Shown here piece after piece: positions 54,313 to 62,026 of a stretch of DNA of 64,000 bases. How positions within the stretch are numbered: position 1 is the first letter of the stretch; the number at the start of each line of letters is the position of its first letter. The notes under the pieces are model-generated. The model searched no databases and had not been told where the DNA came from. It saw only the letters and a list, made by a program, of their open reading frames with translations. This DNA comes from Okeanomitos corallinicola TIOX110 (lineage in GTDB: Bacteria > Cyanobacteriota > Cyanobacteriia > Cyanobacteriales > Nostocaceae). The stretch is from positions 124,001-188,000 of the forward strand of contig NZ_CP150886.1 in NCBI RefSeq assembly GCF_038050375.1. The letters are read 5' to 3'. The translations under genes were made by a program, and so were the position numbers.

Positions 54313-55599
54313 TTAATATTCAACCACATCTAGCTCTCTAACACTACTAATTTCGCTGATTGAACTGTAGTTCCAGGTATTTTCTACCACTACTCTTTGT
54401 TCACGTCTGGTTTCTGTGTCATAACGAATTTCTGTAACAAATTTGAGGTCGGATTTTGATAGGTTAATATTGCCTAATCGTAGTTTGCTAAATTCAATTA
54501 CTTCTGGGTTTAGATAGTGTTTTTTGCCTTTCTGTTTGATTAGTCTTGCACCAGTGCTGGTATGAACTTGCACCCAACGATTATTTTGGCGAGCATAAAG
54601 TACATAAACTACATTTGCATATTTGGTAGCTGGTTTATTGAAGATATCCAAATATACTACAAAGGCTTTTTTATTGGTATTTACTAATTTGCCTAGTTTA
54701 AATTCACAATCCCAATCTTTGTCTTTATAGGCTTTATAGGAATAGCGTTTTTTACCTTTATCTTTTACTTCTCTACGCTCATATTTGTCATCGTCTCTAC
54801 GTTCATACCTATCATCGTCTCTACGTTCATACCTATCATCGTCTCTACGTTCATACCTATCATCCCTTCTGTAAGAACCTTCTCTTTCATTTACTTCGGT
54901 ATAGTTGACCTCAGTTACTTGAGAAACATTGGTGTATTCGGTGATATAATCATAATTCCAAGTATCTTCAATTACGAATCTTTCATCGCGTCTATTTTGG
55001 TAATCATAGCGAATTTGGGCAACAAACTTTAGGTCTGTTTTATCAAAGTCTTTATCTTTGATTCCTAGTTTTTTAAACTCTATAATTTCTGGTTCTAAAC
55101 GGTATTTTGCACCGTATTTTTTGATTAATCTTGATCCAGTGCTTGTGTATACAGCTTTCCATGTATTTTTTTTCTTGGCGTAAACTTGGTAAACAACATT
55201 TGCATATTTAGTTTCTGGTTTTTGCAGAATATCTAAATACAGCACTAAGGATTTATTGTTAGAATTTAGTAGTCTACCTACTGTAAAATCGCAATCCCAA
55301 TCTTTCTGTCTATGTTTCTTTGATGAGCGCTTTTTACCTTTGCGATCTTTATAGTCACGATCTTTATATTTATCTTTATCTTTTTTTGCAAGCAGTAGTT
55401 CTGATGTTTCACCACTTAAAAAACTGGTAGCTGAATTATTTTGTAGTTCTTGAACTGAAACCGATTTATCTTTGATTTCTGCTATTTCTGTGGTTAAGGA
55501 GAAAGCCTGAGAAGGGATTGATACAGCGGTGATTACAGATAAACTTGTAACTGTCAAAAGCTGTTTACAAAAGGAAGTTAAAGAGTTATTGTGCGACAT
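54313..55599 (-). CDS. Secreted hypothetical protein with duplicated domain and RRDDDRYE repeats
   Basis: A 428-residue exported protein with a signal peptide (LLTVTSLSVITAVSIPSQAFS). Two homologous modules of about 110 residues each occur, at about 100-215 and 300-420. Both have KDWDCxFxxGxLxNxNxKxxVxYLDI, KYANVVYxxYA, STGxRLIKKxGAKYxLxPE and ExRYDxxxRRxxRxVxENTWNY. Between them lies a charged linker with tandem YERRDDDR units (54780-54870, about 27 nt period). I do not know a function. The module may be a secreted beta-domain; the very high Lys/Arg/Asp content suggests an extracellular or outer-membrane role. ATG start at 55599. Confidence 0.85.
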   Translation of the reverse strand: MSHNNSLTSFCKQLLTVTSLSVITAVSIPSQAFSLTTEIAEIKDKSVSVQELQNNSATSFLSGETSELLLAKKDKDKYKDRDYKDRKGKKRSSKKHRQKDWDCDFTVGRLLNSNNKSLVLYLDILQKPETKYANVVYQVYAKKKNTWKAVYTSTGSRLIKKYGAKYRLEPEIIEFKKLGIKDKDFDKTDLKFVAQIRYDYQNRRDERFVIEDTWNYDYITEYTNVSQVTEVNYTEVNEREGSYRRDDRYERRDDDRYERRDDDRYERRDDDKYERREVKDKGKKRYSYKAYKDKDWDCEFKLGKLVNTNKKAFVVYLDIFNKPATKYANVVYVLYARQNNRWVQVHTSTGARLIKQKGKKHYLNPEVIEFSKLRLGNINLSKSDLKFVTEIRYDTETRREQRVVVENTWNYSSISEISSVRELDVVEY

Positions 55600-55754
55600 T
55601 GATATCCTTGCAAGTAGATGGGTAAGATAAATTACCTGATTTTCAGTTACTTATGACGGGATGTCTTATTTGCAAGTTCCCAAGGCTGTTAAATTTTTTT
55701 TTCAGTATTATCGCGTACAAGGATGCTATATTTTGATATTAGTAGATTTTGGGG

Positions 55755-55800
55755 TGCGATCGCTCTCAGCTTTGAGTTAATTTGGGGGAGCGATAGTACC
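55755..55800. repeat. Repeat with HIP1 site (GCGATCGCTCT...TTGAGTTAATTTG)
   Basis: GTGCGATCGCTCTCAGCTTT, then GAGTTAATTTGGGGGAGCGA, recurs in shorter form at 56773-56812 (GCGATCGCTCTACATATTGA, then GTTAATTTGAGGGTGC). A third half-copy, GCTTTGAGTTAATTA, lies at 55822-55836. These occur in the toxin-antitoxin patch. Confidence 0.5.
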
Positions 55801-55888
55801 AGAACCCAGATATCGCCTTACGCTTTGAGTTAATTATTATATTTGTTATAATTTAATAATATCAACTACCTTTGCTATACAATAAAAA

Positions 55889-56143
55889 ATGTCTTTGCAA
55901 CTCAAAATTAACTACCCTGAAACTTTACCTGATGCTGTTGGCAAAACTAGAGAACAGTTTGAACAAGAAGCAAAATGGGCAATGGCAGTTAAACTATATG
56001 AAATGAAACGTCTTTCTTGTGGTATGGCTGCGGATTTATTGGGAGTAGAGAGAGTAACTTTTATCCTTAAATTAAATGATTATGGAGTGCCATTAATTGA
56101 TTTAAGTGAAGAAGAATTATTATCAGATATAGAAAATGCCTAA
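55889..56143 (+). CDS. UPF0175 family protein (antitoxin-like)
   Basis: An 84-residue protein of the UPF0175 family: EQFEQEAKWAMAVKLYEMKR, then LSCGMAADLLGVERVTFILK, a helix-turn-helix-like segment, and the C-terminal DLSEEELLSDIENA that probably contacts the toxin. UPF0175 proteins are usually paired with a DUF3368 PIN-domain toxin; such a toxin begins here at 56136, overlapping by eight bases, but is broken after 19 codons. So this is an antitoxin whose toxin has decayed. It may still act as a DNA-binding repressor. ATG start at 55889. Confidence 0.83.
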   Translation: MSLQLKINYPETLPDAVGKTREQFEQEAKWAMAVKLYEMKRLSCGMAADLLGVERVTFILKLNDYGVPLIDLSEEELLSDIENA

Positions 56144-56195
56144 CACCAGTGAAATTGTTATTAATACTTCTCCTTTAATTGCTATTGTTGATTAA
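56136..56195 (+). pseudogene. Truncated DUF3368-type PIN toxin (19 codons remain)
   Basis: MPNTSEIVINTSPLIAIVD, then TAA. This is the first strand of a PIN nuclease (VxNTSPLIAL is the usual start, with the first catalytic Asp-equivalent), overlapping the end of the UPF0175 antitoxin gene in the standard arrangement. Nothing that continues the toxin follows; the next 10 bases run into the 3' end of the minus-strand toxin gene. The rest has been lost. Confidence 0.7.
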
Positions 56196-56205
56196 CTTCT
56201 ATTTT

Positions 56206-56502
56206 TTAGGTTCGCGTTTGCCATGATTTTGGATCTCTTCGACTGTGAAAAATTGCTGTCACAATCACACGACTTGACACGATTCGGTAGTATATAGCAT
56301 AAGGAAAACGTCGGACTACTGTTCGTCGAACATCAAGATACACAACTGCATAGGATTCTGGCATTTGACAAATCCGATTTAGCATATTATCCACGCATTC
56401 TAAAAACTCATCACCAAGTCCTATTTGCTGAGTTTGATACCAGTTATACGCATCATCCAGTTCTTCACGAACTTCTGGACGAAAAACTAGGACATAATTC
56501 AT
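56206..56502 (-). CDS. RelE/ParE superfamily toxin
   Basis: A 98-residue protein: FRPEVREELDDAYNWYQTQQ, GLGDEFLECVDNML, YAVVYLDVRRTVVRRFPYAI, YYRIVSSRVIVTAIFHSRRDP. This is the ParE-like fold of type II toxins with a conserved RRFPYAIYYRI strand and HSRRDP end. It may act on ribosome-bound mRNA (RelE) or gyrase (ParE). Its ATG overlaps the end of the antitoxin gene (56499-56502), so the pair is translationally coupled, antitoxin first. It seems intact. Confidence 0.88.
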   Translation of the reverse strand: MNYVLVFRPEVREELDDAYNWYQTQQIGLGDEFLECVDNMLNRICQMPESYAVVYLDVRRTVVRRFPYAIYYRIVSSRVIVTAIFHSRRDPKSWQTRT

Positions 56503-56723
56503 TGTTGTCCTCTAATTGAAGATTTAATTTCTTCCCATGTCATGACATCATCTGGATTTGCTTCATAATCAGTAATCCGACGATCAAGTTCTCGTTTTTG
56601 CGCTGTTGTTAAATCTGGATAAGCCTGTTCTGCTGCGATACTTTCCAAAATATCTTGTACAATCCGAATTCTATCTGCAATACTAAGGGTTTTGATTTCA
56701 TTTAAAGCTACACTGATGTCCAT
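56499..56723 (-). CDS. Addiction-module antitoxin (TIGR02574-like), partner of the RelE/ParE toxin
   Basis: From the ATG at 56723, 74 residues (MDISVALNEIKTLSIADRIR, then IVQDILESIAAEQAYPDLTT). The C-terminal segment (AQKRELDRRITDYEANPDDV, MTWEEIKSSIRG) is the toxin-neutralising part typical of the small addiction-module component family. Its last bases overlap the toxin start by four (ATGA). The frame opens 15 bases upstream, but MDISVAL is the usual beginning. Antitoxin and toxin form one operon on the minus strand. Confidence 0.85.
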   Translation of the reverse strand: MDISVALNEIKTLSIADRIRIVQDILESIAAEQAYPDLTTAQKRELDRRITDYEANPDDVMTWEEIKSSIRGQQ

Positions 56724-56907
56724 GTTAACTGACCTCAATAGGAAGATAAGGTATTTATCTATTTTCTAGGATAAGCGATCGCTCTACATATTGAGTTAAT
56801 TTGAGGGTGCTATGGCGCTTTTAGCACCTAATCAATTAAGATTTTTTCATCATACTTAGTGTGATATTCTCAAACAAGACAACATTAAAAATAATAGCTA
56901 GTCAGTT

Positions 56908-57120
56908 ATGGGTAAACAAATTTTACTAATCAAGTCAACTGGTGAACTATGTATCCCTTCAGGAATTGACTTCATGGCTAATCAGATAGGAAACAGTTCT
57001 ACACAGAGGGGTAACATCTATCAGGTGGTTGAATTGCTTGATCCTGAAAGAGACTTCTTCCCAAGTGGAATTACTAGACAAGTAACTCAAGATGACTTAG
57101 AAATGGTTCGACCTAACTAG
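56908..57120 (+). CDS. Small hypothetical protein
   Basis: A 70-residue protein: MGKQILLIKSTGELCIPSGI, then DFMANQIGNSSTQRGNIYQV, VELLDPERDFFPSGITRQVT and QDDLEMVRPN. I do not recognise the family. It has a balanced composition, no membrane segment and an ATG start, and looks like a small beta-rich domain, so it is probably real. It is the only plus-strand gene between two TA loci. No clear ribosome site. Confidence 0.6.
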   Translation: MGKQILLIKSTGELCIPSGIDFMANQIGNSSTQRGNIYQVVELLDPERDFFPSGITRQVTQDDLEMVRPN

Positions 57121-57212
57121 GAATTATTCAATAGACATCTCCAAAAAATAGCTATTGACCCTGAATGCACAAGGGTTTTATCTTTTTTTTCGAAGATATC
57201 TAATGTGAAATG

Positions 57213-57365
57213 TTAGGAAACATCCTCTTGATTCAAACGAAGCCAAAATAACCAACCTGGAGGATTAGGAGGAAATAACTTTGTAGGTTCAGTGATTACT
57301 TTCCATGTTTTACAAAGACGTGGTGAGATGACTTTCTGGATTTCCTTATAAATTGTAATTGACAT
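57213..57365 (-). CDS. Small ORF overlapping the 61-codon gene upstream
   Basis: A 50-codon frame starting at ATG 57365: MSITIYKEIQKVISPRLCKT, WKVITEPTKLFPPNPPGWLF, WLRLNQEDVS. It overlaps the 3' end of the gene at 57346-57531 by 20 bases in another frame. The composition (Trp/Pro-rich end, no low complexity) is protein-like. It may be a co-translated partner, or the result of a frameshift in one longer protein. Family unknown. Confidence 0.5.
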   Translation of the reverse strand: MSITIYKEIQKVISPRLCKTWKVITEPTKLFPPNPPGWLFWLRLNQEDVS

Positions 57366-57531
57366 AGGAATGAATCTCCATGTAAGCATCATAACTGTTG
57401 AAACTTTCGGGATAAACGCGCAGCAGATAAGTCTCTATGGGAAATCTCTCACCAGTGGAGTTTTCTACTTCTACTTCTTCGTTCCGGTAATCCTGTTTCT
57501 GTGGCTGTGCATTATCATCGGATGACATCAT
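57346..57531 (-). CDS. Small hypothetical protein (61 aa)
   Basis: MMSSDDNAQPQKQDYRNEEV, then EVENSTGERFPIETYLLRVY, PESFNSYDAYMEIHSYVNYN. Acidic, soluble and unrecognised. The start may be either the first or the second ATG (57531 or 57528). It ends inside the start of the smaller frame 57213-57365, so the two could be one two-gene cassette. It sits between a small protein and a DUF433/DUF5615 pair in the toxin-antitoxin patch. Confidence 0.55.
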   Translation of the reverse strand: MMSSDDNAQPQKQDYRNEEVEVENSTGERFPIETYLLRVYPESFNSYDAYMEIHSYVNYNL

Positions 57532-57609
57532 ATTATTAATCCTTTCTACTTTTTACTAAGCATTGTATCCTTAATATCAAGTTTATTATAGGATGCGTGT
57601 ACATTTGAC

Positions 57610-57942
57610 TTAAGTAATTTCAACTAGTGCTTCACCAGAAGATAAAATCTTCAAAGCTTCCAGCAAATTTGCACTCAAAATCTCTCTCAATCTAGCATTT
57701 GAAGTATTACCACAGGTTAACCAGATGATTTGTGGGGGTATTCCCAGACGTTCAACTAAATCAACAAAGTCGCTATCCTTAGTTATAAAAATAACTCCTT
57801 GAGCTTTTGCTGCTGCAAAAATTTCCTCATCTTCAGCATCTCTTAAACCGACATCACGCAAGGCTAAAGCAGTTATATTAAATGTCTGAGTAATCCAAGT
57901 AGCAATAGATGGTGATAAGTGTGCATCAATCCAGATTATCAT
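57610..57942 (-). CDS. DUF5615 PIN-like protein (toxin of a DUF433 pair)
   Basis: A 110-residue protein with the Mut7-C/DUF5615 PIN-like fold: MIIWIDAHLSPSIATWITQT, LRDVGLRDAEDEEIFAAAKA, VIFITKDSDFVDLVERLGIP, PQIIWLTCGNTSNARLREIL. Asp and Glu residues in WIDAHLS, RDAEDEEI and TKDSDF match the nuclease-like active site. It overlaps the DUF433 gene upstream by four bases (57939-57942), the usual TA arrangement. Likely an RNase-type toxin, but the family is little characterised. It appears intact. Confidence 0.85.
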   Translation of the reverse strand: MIIWIDAHLSPSIATWITQTFNITALALRDVGLRDAEDEEIFAAAKAQGVIFITKDSDFVDLVERLGIPPQIIWLTCGNTSNARLREILSANLLEALKILSSGEALVEIT

Positions 57943-58163
57943 GCAACTAACACCGGATGATTGAGTTTTCGTGAAGCGTATAAAAGTGCTGATTTAAGAT
58001 CATCAGCTTCAAGATCCGGCATTTCCTCTAGAATTTCTTCAGCACTTAAACCAGCAGCAAACAAATCTAACACATCTGATACTCTAATTCTCATTCCCCG
58101 AATACAAGGACGACCACCACATTGTTTAGGATTAATGGTAATTCTTTCTAGTAAATTTGACAT
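57939..58163 (-). CDS. DUF433 family antitoxin
   Basis: From ATG 58163, 74 residues: MSNLLERITINPKQCGGRPC, then IRGMRIRVSDVLDLFAAGLS, AEEILEEMPDLEADDLKSAL. This is the standard DUF433 protein, with a DNA-binding MerR-like fold around GGRPCIRGMRIRV. The frame opens 18 bases upstream at another ATG (58181), but homologues begin near MSNLLERI. Together with the DUF5615 protein it forms a predicted type II module on the minus strand. Confidence 0.85.
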   Translation of the reverse strand: MSNLLERITINPKQCGGRPCIRGMRIRVSDVLDLFAAGLSAEEILEEMPDLEADDLKSALLYASRKLNHPVLVA

Positions 58164-58266
58164 ATAATTGATTACATACAATTTTGTTTTTCATTATAAG
58201 TCAAATTTGTACAAACTGCAATTCAATTAATGTAAAATAAAAAAATAGCAAAACTACCGCTATTCT

Positions 58267-58761
58267 ATGCAAACACCAACAAAACCCGAAACTCAAACCC
58301 TATACGACCAAGATTATTACCTGTGGATAAAAACAACCATTAACCAACTTCGCACAGGTCAATTTTCCGCTGTTGATTTAGAGAATTTATTAGAAGAATT
58401 AGAAACTCTAGGTAGAAGTCAAAAACGAACAATTCAAAATTTATTAATTAACCTCATTGAATATCTCCTAAAACTCAAATATTGGGATCAGGAAAGAGAA
58501 CGAAATCAAGGACATTGGAAAGGTGAAATTAGAAAATTTAGAACACAAATAAAAGATTATCTCCAAGATAGTCCAAGTTTAAAACCTTACATCTTAGAAA
58601 TATTTGATGAATGTTATCAAGAAGCAAGAAAATTAGTCAGTGATAGTTCTCAACTTTCTCTTGATACATTCCCCCTTATCCCCATTGGTTCTTTAGAACA
58701 AATATTAGATGAAGACTGGTTCCCCGAATACAGATGCAATCATCACAATAAAGCCGACTAG
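58267..58761 (+). CDS. DUF29 family protein
   Basis: A 164-residue protein of the DUF29 family, widespread and multi-copy in cyanobacteria: TLYDQDYYLWIKTTINQLRT, FSAVDLENLLEELETLGRSQ, LINLIEYLLKLKYW and the end FPLIPIGSLEQILDEDWFPE. All-helical and soluble, without catalytic residues that I can name. Function unknown. It starts at ATG 58267, 42 bp before the next gene on the same strand. Confidence 0.88.
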   Translation: MQTPTKPETQTLYDQDYYLWIKTTINQLRTGQFSAVDLENLLEELETLGRSQKRTIQNLLINLIEYLLKLKYWDQERERNQGHWKGEIRKFRTQIKDYLQDSPSLKPYILEIFDECYQEARKLVSDSSQLSLDTFPLIPIGSLEQILDEDWFPEYRCNHHNKAD

Positions 58762-58802
58762 AATAGATACACCAATTACCCTTCCCCCAGGAGTATCTAG
58801 CA

Positions 58803-59465
58803 GTGCAGCCAGATTTAGTAGGCTTGGAAATTAGCAAAGGTGAACTAAAACGCTTAACAGGGTTTGATACAGAAGACTTATATCGTCCGTCCATAATGGC
58901 AGACAAGGAAAAACGCATCGGTTTTTTTATTAACGAAGCCTTAGTTGCTTTAGCACTAACACCAGTAATTGTCGGCTTTATTTATGCTTTTATCATTTTA
59001 CCCACCTTGGGATCTTCTAATAAACTGGGTGTTATTTTAGTTCTTATTGTACCAATTGCTGTATTTTTAGGGCGATCGCTCTGGCGAAAATTCACCTCTC
59101 CCCAAGCATTAACCACACTCCTAGACGAAGTAGACAAATATCACACCATTATTCAAGCTATAGATATTAATGATCAACTTGCCTCCTCTGGCAATACCCA
59201 AAGTAGCATTGATGACCGCGAACAAGTGATATCTGCACTGCAACTCATCAGAGAAGATTTAGTTCGCGCTTTAAAAAGTGAACGGATTTTGCGCGATAAT
59301 AAAAAACTGCTTGCTAACAACCAAGAGTTACTTGTCAATAACTTAGCTAATTTGCAAACTTTAGAAGTGAGTAGTCAAGCTGGAGAATATGGACAATTGC
59401 TAAATCAATCATTGCAAATTGCTCTTGATGTACAAGCAGAACTCAGAAAATTACAAAAAGTCTAA
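58803..59465 (+). CDS. Hypothetical membrane protein
   Basis: A 220-residue protein starting at GTG 58803 (MQPDLVGLEISKGELKRLTG FDTEDLY). Two transmembrane helices (ALVALALTPVIVGFIYAFII; LGVILVLIVPIAVFLGRSLW, about residues 46-95) separate an N-terminal polar part from a C-terminal helical region (LTTLLDEVDKYHTIIQAIDI, LQLIREDLVRALKSERILRD, NKKLLANNQELLVNNLANLQ). The C-terminal part is probably coiled coil. Not recognised as a named family, but the pattern is common in Nostocales. It sits six bases before the sugar kinase frame, so the two may be co-transcribed. Confidence 0.7.
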   Translation: MQPDLVGLEISKGELKRLTGFDTEDLYRPSIMADKEKRIGFFINEALVALALTPVIVGFIYAFIILPTLGSSNKLGVILVLIVPIAVFLGRSLWRKFTSPQALTTLLDEVDKYHTIIQAIDINDQLASSGNTQSSIDDREQVISALQLIREDLVRALKSERILRDNKKLLANNQELLVNNLANLQTLEVSSQAGEYGQLLNQSLQIALDVQAELRKLQKV

Positions 59466-59488
59466 TTAAGTTGCATACACAAAATCTG

Positions 59489-60811
59489 ATGAATAACCAA
59501 CCAAAAATAATCGTTTTAGATGATGATCCTACCGGTTCTCAAACCGTTCACAGTTGCCTATTATTAATGCACTGGGACGTAGAAACCTTGCGTTTGGGTT
59601 TAAAAGACAATGCTCCCATTTTCTTCATCTTAACCAATACCCGTTCCCTCACCCCAGAAGATGCCGCAAATGTCACCAGAGAAGTTTGTCATAACCTCAA
59701 ACTTGCAATAGAAGCAGAACAAATCACAGATTTCCTGATTGTCAGTCGTTCTGACTCCACCCTACGCGGTCATTATCCCATCGAAACCGATGTCATTGCC
59801 GAAGAACTTGGAGCATTTGACGCTCATTTCCTTGTCCCAGCATTTTTTGAAGGTGGGAGAATTACCCGTGATAGCATCCATTATTTAATCATTGACAGTG
59901 TTCCTACCCCCGTACACGAAACAGAATTTGCTCGTGATTCCGTCTTTAGTTACAATTACAGCTACTTACCTAAATATGTAGAAGAAAAAACCAAAGGACG
60001 CATCAAAGAAGATACTGTCACCAGATTTTTGCTTGCAGATATCCGTAAAGGGAGCTTAGAAAAATTATTGCAACTACATGATAATCAATGTGCAGTTGTA
60101 GATGGAGAAAATCAAACTGATCTTAACATCTTTGCCCAAGACTTATTAACAGCAGCCAGTCAAGGTAAACGGTTTTTATTTCGTTCCGCTGCCAGTATAT
60201 TAACAGCCTTAGCAGCTTTACCACCCCAACCCATCGCCGCTGAAAATATGTCAGAATATGTGCGTGGGGGTAAACCGGGTGCAGTAATTGTTGGTTCTCA
60301 TGTGCAAAAGACGACTCAACAGTTAGAATCATTATTAACAGTTGAGGGAACGGTAGGGATAGAAGTTAATGTTAGTAGATTACTTGATCATGGAGTCAAT
60401 GAATCTGCTAAAATACTTACCGAAATTTTAGAACAAGTTCGGGAAGTATATAATACTGGTAAAACACCAGTAATTTATACAAGTCGCCAGGAATTGACTT
60501 TTAAAGATGTTAAAACCAGGTTAGATTTTGGGGCGATAGTTTCGGCTTTATTGATGGATATTGTGAAGGGTTTACCGGCTGATATCGGATTTTTAATCAG
60601 CAAGGGGGGTATTACTTCTAATGATGTATTGAGTACGGGTTTAACTTTAACTTCTGCTCGGTTACTAGGTCAAATTTTAGCAGGTTGTTCCATGGTAATT
60701 ACAGCATCTGATCATCCCCAATTTCCTAATTTACCAGTGGTTTTATTTCCCGGCAATGTTGGTAATACTGATGCTTTGGCGACAATTTATCAAAGATTAG
60801 TTAGTCATTAG
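59489..60811 (+). CDS. Four-carbon acid sugar kinase family protein (DUF1537/OtnK-like)
   Basis: A 440-residue protein of the DUF1537 family, which phosphorylates four-carbon acid sugars such as erythronate and threonate: N-terminal IIVLDDDPTGSQTVHS, FILTNTRSLTPEDA, SRSDSTLRGHYPIETD and the C-terminal nucleotide domain with GGKPGAVIVGSHV and FLISKGGITSNDVLSTGL. All blocks are present. The ATG at 59489 is chosen; the frame opens 18 bases earlier at a TTG with no better support. The substrate in cyanobacteria is unknown. It precedes minC by 28 bp on the same strand. Confidence 0.87.
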   Translation: MNNQPKIIVLDDDPTGSQTVHSCLLLMHWDVETLRLGLKDNAPIFFILTNTRSLTPEDAANVTREVCHNLKLAIEAEQITDFLIVSRSDSTLRGHYPIETDVIAEELGAFDAHFLVPAFFEGGRITRDSIHYLIIDSVPTPVHETEFARDSVFSYNYSYLPKYVEEKTKGRIKEDTVTRFLLADIRKGSLEKLLQLHDNQCAVVDGENQTDLNIFAQDLLTAASQGKRFLFRSAASILTALAALPPQPIAAENMSEYVRGGKPGAVIVGSHVQKTTQQLESLLTVEGTVGIEVNVSRLLDHGVNESAKILTEILEQVREVYNTGKTPVIYTSRQELTFKDVKTRLDFGAIVSALLMDIVKGLPADIGFLISKGGITSNDVLSTGLTLTSARLLGQILAGCSMVITASDHPQFPNLPVVLFPGNVGNTDALATIYQRLVSH

Positions 60812-60839
60812 TTGTTATTCATTAGGTTTTTCTTGTTAG

Positions 60840-61970
60840 ATGTTACCCATTAGTAGCAAATTAAAAATGAATTCTGATTCTATTCAACCATCAAAAAATT
60901 TGGATAAAGATTTAAATTCTGAACTTGCTGATCCGCAATCAATTTTAGATATTCAAGAAGAGGAAAAAAATTATCCAGGGGTTGATATTCAGGAAGTTGC
61001 TAATAGCAAGAAAGATCATGATGATCCTGTAATTCCTGATCAAGATGTAAATTCTGTGCTGGTGTATTTACAGGGTCAGAAATCAGAAGATCAAAATTCT
61101 GATTTTCTACCTAATTCTGAAAAATCTGAAAATATCAAGGAAGGAGAATCTAACTCTGAGTTAATTGATATGGATTTAGATTTAGATATAGATTTAAATA
61201 GCAATGATTTAGAATTAGCAGCAGCAAAAAACAAAAATATCCAAGTTCAATTTAAAACCCAGGATGGGAAACTATCATTAATTTTACCCCGTGAATCTGA
61301 ATTACCAGCTTCAGAGGTGAGTTGGTCAGAAATTTGGCAACAAATGCGACAACGTTTAAATGGTAGCGATCGCCTGAGAACTGCTAATACCACAGTTAAT
61401 TTAATAGCAAAAGACCGTTTATTAGACAGTAGACAACTACAAGAATTGGCAGAAACTTTAAAAGAAGTCAAATTGGAATTAAAATCTGTATCTACCAGTC
61501 GCCGACAAACAGCGATCGCCGCTTGTACCTTGGGTTATTCCGTCGAACAAGTCCAGTTACAACCATCCTTTGTCAATGATCCTCTCACCACTGCTAAACC
61601 TTTAGCAGATGCACTTTATCTAGAAATGACGGTAAGATCAGGTGCAGAAATTCGCCATCCTGGTACTGTGATCATCTTAGGAGATATCAACCCCGGTGGT
61701 ATGGTCATTGCCGATGGAGATATCATCGTTTGGGGGCGTTTACGGGGGGTAGCTCATGCTGGTGCTGGGGGAAATCGTGAATGTCTAATTATGGCTTTGC
61801 AAATGGAACCCACCCAACTGAGAATTGCTGATGCAGTAGCTAGATCACCAGAGAAATCACTGACACAGTTTTTCCCAGAAGTTGCTCATATCACACCCCA
61901 GGGAATTCGCATCGCTAAAGCTACTGATTTTTCGCGCACACCTTTAAGTAAAATAAATCAAAGTTTCTAA
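60840..61970 (+). CDS. minC: Septum site-determining protein MinC
   Basis: Inhibitor of FtsZ ring assembly that, with MinD and MinE, places the division site. The 376-residue protein has a long, acidic, low-complexity N terminus (DLNSELADPQSILDIQEEEK..., about 1-130), then the MinC N domain (ILPRESELPASEVSWSEIWQ) and the C-terminal beta-helix domain (RSGAEIRHPGTVIILGDINP, GGMVIADGDIIVWGRLRGVA). The C domain is well conserved; the acidic leader is unusual. The first ATG (60840) is used; an alternative lies at codon 10. It heads the min cluster. Confidence 0.92.
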   Translation: MLPISSKLKMNSDSIQPSKNLDKDLNSELADPQSILDIQEEEKNYPGVDIQEVANSKKDHDDPVIPDQDVNSVLVYLQGQKSEDQNSDFLPNSEKSENIKEGESNSELIDMDLDLDIDLNSNDLELAAAKNKNIQVQFKTQDGKLSLILPRESELPASEVSWSEIWQQMRQRLNGSDRLRTANTTVNLIAKDRLLDSRQLQELAETLKEVKLELKSVSTSRRQTAIAACTLGYSVEQVQLQPSFVNDPLTTAKPLADALYLEMTVRSGAEIRHPGTVIILGDINPGGMVIADGDIIVWGRLRGVAHAGAGGNRECLIMALQMEPTQLRIADAVARSPEKSLTQFFPEVAHITPQGIRIAKATDFSRTPLSKINQSF

Positions 61971-62026
61971 ATATCTCTAAATATTTAGTATTATTTCCAC
62001 CATCCCCAATTGAGCAGATTGCTGTT

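Noticed and set aside
54770-54880. CRISPR array
   Set aside because: The 27-nt units are contiguous, without spacers, and in frame within a protein-coding gene.
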